A DNA stretch of 64,000 nucleotides from JAFGVL01 sp963663245 (GCA_963663245.1 OY760143.1:558001-622000); one strand, 5' to 3'. Shown: positions 24,460-33,335, counted from the stretch's first letter. The notes: generated from the letters alone by a model not told the origin. Numbers and translations are program-made.

Positions 24460-25857
24460 TTACAAACATTCCCCCATCAAAGTAGCCGAGCTAACCTCTG
24501 TGATTCTCACTTGAACAAGTTCTCCAATTTTTCTTCCTTTGCGAGGAATAATAACCACTTTATTTTGAGAGGTGCGTCCATAGAAATGTGCTTTAGATTT
24601 TTTAGAGAATCCTTCTACCAATACTTCAAATTCTTTTCCTATATCTTTCTCATTGCTTATTAGCGAGAGTTCTCTTTGTAAAGCAACAATTTCACTCAAA
24701 CGGCGCGATTTTACTTCTTCTGGAATGTCATCTGGCAAATTCTCAGATGCAAAGGTGCCAGGTCGTTCACTGTATTTAAACATAAAAGCAATTTCATAAC
24801 CCACTTCGCGCATTAGAGATAAGCTCTCTTGGTGGTCTTCCTCCGTTTCGGAAGAGAAGCCAGCAAAAATATCTGTACCTATACTCGCCTCAGGTAAGTA
24901 ACGACGAATAGCAGCAATTCTATCTAAATACCAGGCACGAGTGTACTTGCGATTCATTAATTTTAGAATGCGATCACTGCCAGATTGTACTGGTAAATGT
25001 ATGCTTTTGCAAAGGTTCTTGTGTGCCGCGATTACTTGTAAGGTTTCATCACTCATGTCTTTAGGATGAGAAGTGGAAAAACGAATACGCATATTGGGCG
25101 CAGTTTCAGCTACTTTTTCTAACAACATAGGGAAGGTGATGCATAGAGACGGTGCGCGCACCGTCTCTATCGAATCACCATTATTTTTTTCTTCGAAATT
25201 ATACGAATTGACATTCTGTCCCAATAAGGTAACTTCTTTATATCCTTTAGATTCTAAGTCTTTTAATTCATTCAGAATGCTGTTGATGTCACGACTTCTT
25301 TCTCGTCCACGGGTATAAGGTACAATACAATAGGAACAGAAATTATTACATCCACGGGTAATAGAAATATTCCCAGACAAAGGGTTTCCAATACGAGAAG
25401 GGATTATATCTTTATAGGTTTCTGTAGTAGAAAGTTCTACATTGATAGCTTTCACACCTTTTTCGATGGAGCCAATTAGATTGGGAAGATCTAAATAAGA
25501 GTCGGGGCCTACTACAACATCAACCTTATGTTTATTGATGAGTTCTTCTTTTATTCTTTCAGCCATGCAGCCAATAACACCAACTATTAATTTGGGTTTG
25601 CCTTTTCTTTTCATAGACTGAAAAACTTTTAGGCGATTAAGAACTCTAAATTCAGCATTGTCGCGAATAGAACAAGTATTTACAAAAATGGCATCAGCTT
25701 CTTTAATATCTTCTGTGATGGTAAAGCCATCCATTTCCATAATAGAAGCAACTACCTCACTGTCGGCAGTATTCATCTGACAACCATAGGTTTCTATAAA
25801 TAGTTTTTTGTCGGTATCATCTAGCTTAAAACCTTTTTTACCAGCTAATCGAGTCAT
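24460..25857 (-). CDS. miaB: tRNA-2-methylthio-N6-dimethylallyladenosine synthase
   Basis: A 465-residue radical-SAM methylthiotransferase that adds the methylthio group to i6A37 of tRNA. The N-terminal cluster ligands are Cys26 (YGCQMN), Cys62 (NTCSIRDNA) and Cys97 (GCMAE). The radical-SAM cluster is CNNFCSYC (Cys170, 174, 177) followed by VPYTRGRE. A TRAM domain ends the protein. Between NVNSYNFEEKNNGDS and CITFPMLLEKVAE there is an extra segment, IETVRAPSL, encoded by a perfect palindrome. The last 307 bp exist as a second copy at 15426-15732. A TATCTTTG promoter box lies 26 bp upstream. Confidence 0.97.
   Translation of the reverse strand: MTRLAGKKGFKLDDTDKKLFIETYGCQMNTADSEVVASIMEMDGFTITEDIKEADAIFVNTCSIRDNAEFRVLNRLKVFQSMKRKGKPKLIVGVIGCMAERIKEELINKHKVDVVVGPDSYLDLPNLIGSIEKGVKAINVELSTTETYKDIIPSRIGNPLSGNISITRGCNNFCSYCIVPYTRGRERSRDINSILNELKDLESKGYKEVTLLGQNVNSYNFEEKNNGDSIETVRAPSLCITFPMLLEKVAETAPNMRIRFSTSHPKDMSDETLQVIAAHKNLCKSIHLPVQSGSDRILKLMNRKYTRAWYLDRIAAIRRYLPEASIGTDIFAGFSSETEEDHQESLSLMREVGYEIAFMFKYSERPGTFASENLPDDIPEEVKSRRLSEIVALQRELSLISNEKDIGKEFEVLVEGFSKKSKAHFYGRTSQNKVVIIPRKGRKIGELVQVRITEVSSATLMGECL
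25143..25170. repeat. Perfect 28-nt palindrome inside miaB
   Basis: The half-site ATAGAGACGGTGCG is followed directly by its exact complement. It is 57% G+C in an AT-rich region and encodes residues 230-238 (IETVRAPSL) in frame, in a loop between conserved blocks. It looks like an inserted palindromic element tolerated by the protein. Confidence 0.8.
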
Positions 25858-25882
25858 GTCAGTAAGTTTAAAAATAAGTTGG

Positions 25883-25890
25883 CAAAGATA
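25883..25890 (-). promoter_or_regulatory. -7 box (TATCTTTG) of miaB
   Basis: Exact TAnnTTTG match on the minus strand, 26 bp before the miaB ATG. No clear -33 element was seen. Confidence 0.55.
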
Positions 25891-26017
25891 GGGAAAAACT
25901 TTCAGCTTGTTGATTAAGTCTTCTTTCTAAACAAGAAACAAAGTGTAAGGAATATGGAACAATATCTTTGTTGTGTTTTTTTTCGTTAAAAAACTCCTCA
26001 TATAGTTTAAAAAATCT

Positions 26018-26025
26018 TACTTTTG
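26018..26025 (+). promoter_or_regulatory. -7 box (TACTTTTG) of the rnf operon
   Basis: Exact TAnnTTTG match 31 bp before the RseC-like gene, the first gene of the rnf cluster. No clear -33 element was seen. Confidence 0.55.
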
Positions 26026-26055
26026 CCACCGAATTAATTGAAGTAGTGTAAAAAC

Positions 26056-26472
26056 ATGGCTGAAAAGATTGAACATACGGGAATAATTGAACGCATAACA
26101 CCCAGTGTTATTTATGTGAAAATTGTTCAAGAATCTGCTTGTGCTGCTTGTCATGCAAATGGAGCTTGTTCTGCTGCTGATATGGCCGATAAAGAAATAG
26201 AAGTCACCAATATAGGTGGTTTTGAAGTAGGTCAAAAAGTGGAGCTAATTGGAGCTTATAGTTTTGGATTATCGGCAGTTATGTATGCTTTTCTATTACC
26301 ATTGCTATGTATGATTCTCACACTATTTATTTCTATGAATTATGTAAGTGAATTACAAAGTGGTTTAATGACCCTAGGTATTTTACTGCCTTATTATACA
26401 GTATTATTTTTATTCAGAAAGAAATTGAAAAAACGCTTTTCATTCGGGATAAAACCAATTAAAGAAAATTAA
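26056..26472 (+). CDS. RseC/MucC-family membrane protein heading the rnf operon
   Basis: A 138-residue protein with a small N-terminal domain containing a Cys cluster (SACAACHANGACSAAD, about 29-45) and two membrane helices (about 74-94 and 100-120), then a basic tail. This is the RseC/MucC pattern; relatives are found with rnf-type genes and, as RseC, in the system that re-reduces the SoxR iron-sulfur regulator. It is 1 bp from rnfB and shares its promoter, so a role in Rnf assembly or electron supply is likely. The Cys cluster may bind iron-sulfur, but that is inference. Confidence 0.85.
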   Translation: MAEKIEHTGIIERITPSVIYVKIVQESACAACHANGACSAADMADKEIEVTNIGGFEVGQKVELIGAYSFGLSAVMYAFLLPLLCMILTLFISMNYVSELQSGLMTLGILLPYYTVLFLFRKKLKKRFSFGIKPIKEN

Positions 26473-26473
26473 T

Positions 26474-27364
26474 ATGGATGTTAGTGCCCTTTTGGTATTA
26501 GGAGGAATTGGTGCTTTGGCAGCAGTGATTTTATTTATTGCAGCACAGAAATTCAAGGTGTTTGAGGATCCTCGTATCGACCAAGTAGAAGAAATTTTGC
26601 CTGCTGCAAATTGTGGTGGTTGTGGATTTCCTGGTTGTAGAGGTTTTGCTGATGCTTGTGTAAAAGCAGAATCACTTGACGGACTTAATTGTCCAGTAGG
26701 TGGAGCCGATGTGATGAATCAAGTGGCCGAAATTATGGGAATGGAAGCTAGCGCTGCCGATCCTTTGGTTGCCGTGGTTCGTTGTAATGGCGACTGTGAT
26801 AACAGAGCTCGCACCAATATTTACGATGGTGCTACCAGTTGTGCTGTCGCAGCTAGTTTGTATGGTGGAGAAACTGCTTGTGCATTTGGTTGCCTAGGCT
26901 TAGGTGATTGTGAAGTATCTTGCGATTTTGATGCACTGTATATCAACTCAGAAACAGGATTGCCTGAAGTAGATGATGATAAATGTACAGCTTGTGGTGC
27001 TTGTGTAAAAGCTTGTCCTAAGCTGATTATAGAGCTGCGTAAAAAAGGACCTAAGTCGCGTAGAATATATGTTAGTTGTGTCAATAAAGATAAAGGTGGC
27101 CCTGCTAAGAAAGCATGTGCTGTTGCTTGTATCGGTTGCGGTAAATGTGAAAAAGTTTGTGCGTTCGAAGCTATTACTATCGAAAACAACTTGGCGTATA
27201 TCGACCCAACAAGATGTCGCTTGTGTCGTAAATGTGTAAGTGAATGTCCAACTGGAGCTATACATGAACTAAATTTCCCTCCCAAGAAAGTGAAGCCAGA
27301 AGCTCCAAAGCCAGTAGAAAAAAAAGCTACTGAAGAGACAAAAGCCGAAGAACCTCAAAAATAA
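26474..27364 (+). CDS. rnfB: Rnf complex subunit B, iron-sulfur electron carrier
   Basis: A 296-residue subunit that takes electrons from reduced ferredoxin. It has one N-terminal membrane helix (about 4-24), then the 4Fe-4S domain NCGGCGFPGCRGFADAC with its fourth Cys in LNCPVGG. Further ferredoxin-type clusters follow: CTACGACVKACPKLI, CIGCGKCEKVCAF and CRLCRKCVSECPTGAI. The tail is rich in Lys, Pro and Glu. Cys content is the highest of any gene here. It is 1 bp after the RseC-like gene. Confidence 0.96.
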   Translation: MDVSALLVLGGIGALAAVILFIAAQKFKVFEDPRIDQVEEILPAANCGGCGFPGCRGFADACVKAESLDGLNCPVGGADVMNQVAEIMGMEASAADPLVAVVRCNGDCDNRARTNIYDGATSCAVAASLYGGETACAFGCLGLGDCEVSCDFDALYINSETGLPEVDDDKCTACGACVKACPKLIIELRKKGPKSRRIYVSCVNKDKGGPAKKACAVACIGCGKCEKVCAFEAITIENNLAYIDPTRCRLCRKCVSECPTGAIHELNFPPKKVKPEAPKPVEKKATEETKAEEPQK

Positions 27365-27395
27365 ATTGCAAATAGTCTAAACAGTAAATAGATAC

Positions 27396-28727
27396 ATGAA
27401 GACATTTAAAATAGGTGGTATACATCCATCAGAAAACAAATTTTCAGCCCATCAGGCAATACAAGCAGCAAAACTTCCTGCGCAGGCAGTCGTTATGCTT
27501 GGTCAATGTTTAGGGGCGCCTTCTAAACCTCTTGTAGAAAGAGGGAGCCAGGTTAAAGTTGGAACCTTATTAGGTGGAACTAATGGTTTCTTATCTACAA
27601 CAGTGCATTCTCCTGTATCTGGAAAAGTATTGAAAATTGACAATGTAGTAGATGCCAGTGGTTATAAAAAACAAGCGATTGTTATAACTGTAGAAGGAGA
27701 TGAGTGGGAAGAAGGTATTGATAGAAGTGCCGATTTAGTAAAAGAGATTAAAGCTTCTAAAGACGAAATAGTAAGAAGAATTGCCGAAGCTGGTATTGTT
27801 GGATTAGGAGGAGCTACCTTCCCAACACATATTAAATTAAGTCCTCCTCCAGGAAAAACTGCAGAAGTATTATTGATTAATGCGGTAGAGTGTGAGCCTT
27901 ATCTTACTGCCGATCATCAGTTGATGTTAGAGAAAGCCGAAGAGATTATTATAGGCGTTCAAATTTTGATGAAAGGTATTGGCGTTGAGAAAGCAATAAT
28001 TGGAATTGAAAATAATAAGCCAGATGCAATTGCATTGATGAAACAAATTGCTAGTAAATACCTAGGTGTTGATATTTGTCCATTAAAAGTGCAATATCCT
28101 CAAGGAGGTGAGAAGCAATTGATAGATGCAGCTATTGGTCGTCAAGTACCAAGTGGCACTTTGCCAATAGAAGTAGGAGCAGTAGTGCAAAATGTAGGAA
28201 CTGCTTTTGCCGTATATGAAGCTATTCAAAAAAATAAGCCCTTAGTAGAACGTGTTATTAGTGTAACTGGGAAATCAGTCGAGAAGCCTTCAAATTTCAT
28301 GGCTAGAATTGGAACCCCATTAAGTCAATTGATGGATGAAGCTGGAGGTTTACCTGCAGATACAGAAAAAGTAATTGGTGGTGGCCCAATGATGGGTAAA
28401 GCACTAACTACTTTAGATGTGCCAATGACAAAAGGAAGTTCCGGTTTATTAATAATGCCAAGCTTAGAGGCGCAACGTGGCAAAATGAAAAATTGTATTC
28501 GTTGTGCTAAATGTGTGAATGTTTGTCCAATGGGTCTAGAACCTTTCTTATTAATGAACTATGCCGAGCAAGAGGTATCAGATTGGGATGGTTCTGAAAA
28601 AGAACATGTAATGGATTGTATTGAGTGTGGTTCATGTAGTTATACTTGTCCATCTAGTCGACCTTTGTTGGATTATATCCGTTTAGGAAAAGGCAAGGTA
28701 GGAGCAATAATAAGAAGTAGAAAATAA
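27396..28727 (+). CDS. rnfC: Rnf complex subunit C, NADH-binding
   Basis: A 443-residue peripheral subunit that exchanges electrons with NAD(H). The N-terminus has the GGIHPSENK start typical of RnfC. The nucleotide-flavin region has GLGGATFPTHIKLSPP (about residues 137-152) and AVECEPYLTADHQLM. Two 4Fe-4S clusters are near the end: CIRCAKCVNVCPMGLEP and CIECGSCSYTCPSSRPL. The length is on the short side because the long C-terminal tail of proteobacterial RnfC is absent, as is usual in this phylum. Confidence 0.96.
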   Translation: MKTFKIGGIHPSENKFSAHQAIQAAKLPAQAVVMLGQCLGAPSKPLVERGSQVKVGTLLGGTNGFLSTTVHSPVSGKVLKIDNVVDASGYKKQAIVITVEGDEWEEGIDRSADLVKEIKASKDEIVRRIAEAGIVGLGGATFPTHIKLSPPPGKTAEVLLINAVECEPYLTADHQLMLEKAEEIIIGVQILMKGIGVEKAIIGIENNKPDAIALMKQIASKYLGVDICPLKVQYPQGGEKQLIDAAIGRQVPSGTLPIEVGAVVQNVGTAFAVYEAIQKNKPLVERVISVTGKSVEKPSNFMARIGTPLSQLMDEAGGLPADTEKVIGGGPMMGKALTTLDVPMTKGSSGLLIMPSLEAQRGKMKNCIRCAKCVNVCPMGLEPFLLMNYAEQEVSDWDGSEKEHVMDCIECGSCSYTCPSSRPLLDYIRLGKGKVGAIIRSRK

Positions 28728-28746
28728 TATATAGATATTCAATAAA

Positions 28747-29709
28747 ATGAGTAAATTAACTGTATCACCATCACCGCATATACATAGTGGCGACTCTGTC
28801 TCCAAAAATATGTATGGGGTTATTATAGCCCTAGTGCCTGCGCTGGTTGCCTCCCTAGTTTTCTTCGGAATAGGGTCGCTTATTGTAACAATAGTTGCAA
28901 TTATATCTTGTGTCTTGTTTGAATACTTGATACAACGTTTTATTCTTAAATACGAAACAACTGTTTATGATGGTTCAGCCATTTTAACAGGTTTGTTATT
29001 AGCATTTAACTTACCCTCAAATCTTCCGATCTGGATTATTATTGTAGGTGCACTAGTAGCAATTGGTATTGGAAAATTATCCTTTGGAGGATTAGGAAAT
29101 AACTTGTTTAACCCAGCCTTAGTAGGTCGTGTGTTCTTGTTGATTTCTTTCCCTGTGCAAATGACATCATGGCCAATACCTCTAGGTTTTGATACGGCAT
29201 ATGTAGATGCTGAAACAGGAGCAACCGCTTTAGCAATGATGAAAGGACACTTTGGAACCTTGCCAAGTACTAGCGATTTAATCTTTGGTCAAATGGGAGG
29301 TAGTATAGGTGAAGTTTCAGCTATTGCCTTATTGTTAGGATTAGCTTGGATGTTAATTAGAAAGATAATAACATGGCATGTTCCAGTTAGTATACTTGTT
29401 ACTGTAGCAATAATGACTGGCTTAATGCATTGGTCTAACCCCGCAGAATATGCTACTCCAATTGCTCATCTATTTACAGGAGGTTTAATGTTAGGAGCTA
29501 TCTTTATGGCTACTGATTATGTTACCTCTCCTATGAGTAAAAACGGTATGTTGATATATGGAGTTGGTATCGGTGTTATTACTGTTGCTATTCGTGCATT
29601 TGCAGCCTTCCCAGAAGGGGTGTCGTTCGCTATTCTTATTATGAATGCCTTCACACCACTTATTAATAAATATGTGAAACCAAAAAGATACGGGGAGGTG
29701 ATAAAATGA
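28747..29709 (+). CDS. rnfD: Rnf complex subunit D, membrane flavoprotein
   Basis: A 320-residue integral membrane subunit with about nine or ten helices. It starts with the family pattern SPSPHIHSGDSVSKNMYGV. Thr160 in ETGATAL is the expected site of covalent FMN (consensus SGAT). The GNNLFNPALVGRVF motif is intact. The stop codon overlaps the rnfG start by 4 bp (ATGA), so the two are translationally coupled. Confidence 0.96.
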   Translation: MSKLTVSPSPHIHSGDSVSKNMYGVIIALVPALVASLVFFGIGSLIVTIVAIISCVLFEYLIQRFILKYETTVYDGSAILTGLLLAFNLPSNLPIWIIIVGALVAIGIGKLSFGGLGNNLFNPALVGRVFLLISFPVQMTSWPIPLGFDTAYVDAETGATALAMMKGHFGTLPSTSDLIFGQMGGSIGEVSAIALLLGLAWMLIRKIITWHVPVSILVTVAIMTGLMHWSNPAEYATPIAHLFTGGLMLGAIFMATDYVTSPMSKNGMLIYGVGIGVITVAIRAFAAFPEGVSFAILIMNAFTPLINKYVKPKRYGEVIK

Positions 29710-30395
29710 AAAAATTAGAATCATCGTTTGTAAATATGTTGGTGGTGCTTACGCTCATTGCATTGATAGCCGCAATAGGTTTGTCAAAGATGAATGAAGC
29801 AACGGCTAAGCCTATTGCAGAGTCTGCAGAAAAGAAGTCTGCCGATGCAATTAAAAAAGTGTTGCCTGTAGAATTAGTTGGCACCTTTGATAAAATTGAG
29901 ACTGTAGTTCAAGATGAACTTATAATAAACAAAGCTTTTAATGCAGATGGCGAATTTATTGGTGCAGCTGTAGAAGGTAAGGCTCCTGGATTTAGTGGAG
30001 AAGTACATATTATGGTTGGTTTCGATATAGAAAGAAATATTCTCGAATATGAAGTGTTGAAGCAAACAGAAACACCAGGTTTAGGAACAAAAATGACTAC
30101 TTGGTTTAAACCACAAGTAGCAGATACTAGTCTAGTAGAAAAGCTATTTGGTTTTACTGTTGAGCCAGCAGTTGTGAAAAGCTCTATTTTAGGATTAAAT
30201 CCTACAAAAAATAACTTAACCGTTGCTAATGATGGTGGCGAGATTGATGCTATAACAGCATCAACTATTAGTTCACGAGCTTTTTTAAACGCACTTGCTG
30301 CAGCATACAATGCTTATAGTGCTGCGAATGATATGACTGCGACGGACGCTGATAGTGGAGCAACTAAAGAAGGAGAGGGGGCCGATTATGAATAA
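29706..30395 (+). CDS. rnfG: Rnf complex subunit G, covalent FMN carrier
   Basis: A 229-residue subunit with one N-terminal membrane helix (about 9-27) and a periplasmic FMN domain. The flavinylation motif reads DAITASTISS, with Thr187 as the expected attachment residue; the usual Gly of SGAT is replaced by Ala. The glycine-rich ETPGLGTKM motif (about 122-130) is typical. A polar tail of about 25 residues ends the protein. It overlaps rnfD by 4 bp and rnfE by 8 bp. Confidence 0.94.
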   Translation: MKKLESSFVNMLVVLTLIALIAAIGLSKMNEATAKPIAESAEKKSADAIKKVLPVELVGTFDKIETVVQDELIINKAFNADGEFIGAAVEGKAPGFSGEVHIMVGFDIERNILEYEVLKQTETPGLGTKMTTWFKPQVADTSLVEKLFGFTVEPAVVKSSILGLNPTKNNLTVANDGGEIDAITASTISSRAFLNALAAAYNAYSAANDMTATDADSGATKEGEGADYE

Positions 30396-30972
30396 AATGA
30401 AAGTATTAACGAACGGTTTTATTAAAGAGAACCCGGTATTTATATTGTTATTAGGTATGTGTCCTGCTTTGGGAACAACCTCCTCAGCCATTAATGGATT
30501 GGGTATGGGGCTAGCAACTACATTTGTATTGTTATGTTCAAATGTAGTAGTGTCACTTATTAAGAATCTTATTCCAGATAAGGTGCGTATCCCTGCTTTT
30601 ATTGTAATTATTGCTTCGTTTGTGACAATAGTTGAAATGACTATGAAGGCTTATATGCCTCCTTTATACGAAGCTTTAGGTTTATTTATCCCGCTTATTG
30701 TGGTAAACTGTATTGTATTAGGAAGAGCCGAAGCTTTTGCAGCAAAGAACTCTATAGGAGTATCTGCCTTAGATGGAATTAGCATGGGCTTAGGATTTAC
30801 AATTGCCCTAACCTTATTAGGTAGTGTGCGTGAGTTATTAGGAACAGGTAGATTATTTGATATTGCTATATATCCTGCAAGTTATGGTATGTTATTATTC
30901 GTATTAGCTCCAGGGGCATTTATCGCATTAGGATATTTAATCGTTATTGTAAATAAACTGCGTAAAGCATAA
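30388..30972 (+). CDS. rnfE: Rnf complex subunit E, membrane subunit
   Basis: A 194-residue membrane protein with about six helices, homologous to RnfA and arranged in opposite topology in the complex. It starts KMKVLTNGFIKENPVFILLLGMCPALGTT, the family start, so the upstream in-frame ATG at 30355 (inside rnfG) is not used. The Cys in GMCPALG and the one in VVNCIVLGRAEAF correspond to those known to bind the membrane iron-sulfur cluster shared with RnfA. Confidence 0.95.
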   Translation: MNKMKVLTNGFIKENPVFILLLGMCPALGTTSSAINGLGMGLATTFVLLCSNVVVSLIKNLIPDKVRIPAFIVIIASFVTIVEMTMKAYMPPLYEALGLFIPLIVVNCIVLGRAEAFAAKNSIGVSALDGISMGLGFTIALTLLGSVRELLGTGRLFDIAIYPASYGMLLFVLAPGAFIALGYLIVIVNKLRKA

Positions 30973-31003
30973 ACCAAGTAGAATCATTTAAAAGAAAATT
31001 CGT

Positions 31004-31579
31004 ATGGATTATATATTGATATTTATTTCAGCTGTGTTTGTCAACAATATTGTGTTGGCACAGTTTCTTGGTATTTGTCCTTTTTTGGGCGTGTCTAAGA
31101 AAGTAGATACTGCTGTTGGGATGACAGGTGCTGTAGCCTTTGTAATGATAATAGCTACTATTGTAACTTATTTAATACAGCGTTATGTATTAGAAAAATA
31201 TGGTTTAGGTTTCTTGCAAACCATTGCCTTCATTTTAGTAATAGCATCTTTAGTACAATTAGTAGAGATCGTTTTGAAAAAAGTTTCTCCAGCATTGTAC
31301 CAAGCATTGGGAGTTTTTCTCCCTTTAATAACAACCAACTGTGCCATACTTGGTGTAGCTATCTTAGTAGCGCAAAAACCAGAGTTTACAATGATGAAAG
31401 GGGTAATGTTTGCCTTCTCTAATGCTATTGGATTTGGTTTAGCCTTAGTGCTTTTCTCAGGTTTAAGAGAGCAGTTAGAAATGATGAAATTGCCAAAAGG
31501 CATTAAGGGAACACCAATTGCCTTAATAGTGGCAGGAATATTAGCAATGGCCTTTATGGGCTTTTCAGGAATGGTATAA
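31004..31579 (+). CDS. rnfA: Rnf complex subunit A, membrane subunit
   Basis: A 191-residue membrane protein with six helices. It has FVNNIVLAQFLGICPFLGVS near the start and LITTNCAILGVAILV in the middle; the Cys in GICPFLG and in TTNCAILG are the cluster-binding partners of those in RnfE. It is the last rnf gene and is followed by a terminator. Whether this complex pumps Na+ or H+ cannot be told from the sequence. Confidence 0.96.
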   Translation: MDYILIFISAVFVNNIVLAQFLGICPFLGVSKKVDTAVGMTGAVAFVMIIATIVTYLIQRYVLEKYGLGFLQTIAFILVIASLVQLVEIVLKKVSPALYQALGVFLPLITTNCAILGVAILVAQKPEFTMMKGVMFAFSNAIGFGLALVLFSGLREQLEMMKLPKGIKGTPIALIVAGILAMAFMGFSGMV

Positions 31580-31613
31580 TTATAATTAATATTTATACTA
31601 GTTTAAAATATTT

Positions 31614-31657
31614 AAAGACACAAGTTGTATATTTACGGTTTGTGTCTTTTCTTTTTT
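31614..31657 (+). terminator. Terminator of the rnf operon
   Basis: AAAGACACAA and its complement with a 16-nt loop, followed by T4CT6. It lies 34 bp after the rnfA stop. Confidence 0.8.
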
Positions 31658-31661
31658 ATTA

Positions 31662-32333
31662 ATGAATAAACAAAACTCCATAGAACTTCGCTTATCAGAA
31701 GATGGCTCGCATACGTTATACCTACCATCAATTGATGAAACTTATCATTCTATATATGGTGCTATAAATGAGTCTATGCATATCTTTATACAAGAAGGTT
31801 TCGATATATGCACAAAAGATAATGTTCGGGTGTTGGAAGTAGGATTTGGCACAGGTCTTAACGCTTATTTGGCCGCATTAGGTTCTAGAAAAAGGAGGTT
31901 TGTTCAATATACTACATATGAAAAATTTCCTTTAAATAAAGACACATGGTCTGCTTTAAATTATCACACTATCATAAGAGATGATGAGGCTCTTTTTAAG
32001 CAGATTCACCTTGCTGCTTGGGAAACTACTGTTCAGTTAATGCCTACTTTTTCTATTCGAAAAATACAAGCTGACTTTAGTTTATTATCTTTGTCGGGAC
32101 AGTATGATGTTATATTCTTTGATGCTTTCTCTCCAGATAAACAAGCGGAACTTTGGACAGAAGAAATCTTTAGTAGACTATACGAACATACTGCTAATGG
32201 AGGAATTTTAACTACATATTGTGCTAAAGGAGTTGTTCGACGAGCAATGCAAGCTGCAGGATATGTTGTAGCGCGTATACCTGGGCCAAAAGGGAAACGA
32301 GAGATTCTTAGAGCAATAAAATATAATAATTAA
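31662..32333 (+). CDS. mnmD: MnmD-type tRNA 5-(aminomethyl)uridine methyltransferase
   Basis: A 223-residue SAM-dependent methyltransferase matching the N-terminal domain of MnmC, which completes the mnm5U34 modification of tRNA. The SAM motif is VLEVGFGTGLNAY (about 58-70). DVIFFDAFSPDKQAELWTEE (about 148-167) and GGILTTYCAKGVVRRAM are the diagnostic acidic and substrate motifs. It lacks the oxidase domain of MnmC, so it is the stand-alone MnmD form. It is 2 bp upstream of the PAP2 gene. Confidence 0.88.
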   Translation: MNKQNSIELRLSEDGSHTLYLPSIDETYHSIYGAINESMHIFIQEGFDICTKDNVRVLEVGFGTGLNAYLAALGSRKRRFVQYTTYEKFPLNKDTWSALNYHTIIRDDEALFKQIHLAAWETTVQLMPTFSIRKIQADFSLLSLSGQYDVIFFDAFSPDKQAELWTEEIFSRLYEHTANGGILTTYCAKGVVRRAMQAAGYVVARIPGPKGKREILRAIKYNN

Positions 32334-32335
32334 CT

Positions 32336-32977
32336 ATGAAATCACTAATTAAAAAGAATCTAGCTTTTTTACTTCCCAGTCTGTTTGTTTGGATAGTAGT
32401 TGTTCTACTTATTCTCTCTTATACACATGTAGATTTACATCTGTTGATTGCTGGATATAGAAATAATTTCTTAGATGCATTCATGCCTTATTATACAGAG
32501 GTGGGTGGTTTTATGCCTTGGCTGATTATTCTGGGATTGTTGTTTTATAGATTTAGAGAGGCAATGTTTTTAGTAGTAACTCAAGTTTTAACTAGCGTTG
32601 TTGTACAAGCTCTTAAGCATATTATAGATGCAGATAGACCTCGTAGAGTATTTGAACAATTACAGTTAGCATATCCTCATGTGGAAGGCGTAAGATTACA
32701 TTCTTCACTTAGTTTTCCTTCAGGTCATACTGCTGCTGCATTTGCTTGTTTCTTTTCGCTCTCGTTATTGGTAAAAAGGCCTTGTTTGAAATACTTGTTT
32801 TTTGTGTTAGCTATGCTGGCAGCTTATTCTCGTGTGTATCTATCTCAACATTTTACTGAAGATGTTTTTGTGGGTAGTGTAATAGGCCTAGTTGTTCCTC
32901 TAATATACTATGGTTATCATCAAAAAATTAAAGCAAAGTGGTTGGATAAATCAATATTGACAATAAAAAAGAACTAA
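32336..32977 (+). CDS. PAP2-family membrane phosphatase
   Basis: A 213-residue membrane protein with five or six helices and the three PAP2 motifs: KHIIDADRPRR (about 98-108), SFPSGHTAAAF (about 126-136) and SRVYLSQHFTEDV (about 165-177). The family removes phosphate from lipid phosphates such as undecaprenyl pyrophosphate, phosphatidate or lipid A; the substrate here is not known. It starts 2 bp after mnmD, so the pair is probably one transcript. Confidence 0.9.
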   Translation: MKSLIKKNLAFLLPSLFVWIVVVLLILSYTHVDLHLLIAGYRNNFLDAFMPYYTEVGGFMPWLIILGLLFYRFREAMFLVVTQVLTSVVVQALKHIIDADRPRRVFEQLQLAYPHVEGVRLHSSLSFPSGHTAAAFACFFSLSLLVKRPCLKYLFFVLAMLAAYSRVYLSQHFTEDVFVGSVIGLVVPLIYYGYHQKIKAKWLDKSILTIKKN

Positions 32978-33024
32978 AGATAAAAATTTCTCTATGATTA
33001 ATTCTTCATTCTTAATTATTTACA

Positions 33025-33032
33025 TATCTTTG
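33025..33032 (+). promoter_or_regulatory. -7 box (TATCTTTG) of rpsO
   Basis: Exact TAnnTTTG match followed by CG, 33 bp before the rpsO start. A very typical sequence for ribosomal-protein promoters in this phylum. Confidence 0.65.
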
Positions 33033-33065
33033 CGCCTCGTTTTTAACCAATTTAATAAATGATTT

Positions 33066-33335
33066 ATGTATTTATCAACGGAAAGTAAAAAAGAAATCTT
33101 CGGTAAGTACGGAAAGTCTAACACTGATACTGGGTCTTCGGAATCTCAGATAGCATTGTTTTCATACCGTATCAACCACTTAACTGAACACTTGAAGTTA
33201 AACAAAAAAGATTATAGCACAGAACGTGCTCTTAAAGCATTGGTAGGTAAGCGTCGTCGTCGTTTAGATTATTTGATCAAGATTGACATCGAACGTTACC
33301 GTGCAATTATTAAAGAGCTTGGAATTAGAAAATAA
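33066..33335 (+). CDS. rpsO: 30S ribosomal protein S15
   Basis: An 89-residue primary 16S rRNA-binding protein of the small subunit. It has the full family pattern: GKSNTDTGSSESQIALFSYRINHLTEHL, KKDYSTERALKALVGKRRRRLDYL and the C-terminal RYRAIIKELGIRK. An in-frame ATG is not available upstream. It is a single-gene unit with its own promoter box and terminator. Confidence 0.98.
   Translation: MYLSTESKKEIFGKYGKSNTDTGSSESQIALFSYRINHLTEHLKLNKKDYSTERALKALVGKRRRRLDYLIKIDIERYRAIIKELGIRK

Noticed and set aside
26821..27285. 154-codon open frame on the minus strand within rnfB
   Set aside because: It is antisense to Cys- and Gly-rich ferredoxin motifs that clearly belong to rnfB, and has no promoter or family resemblance.
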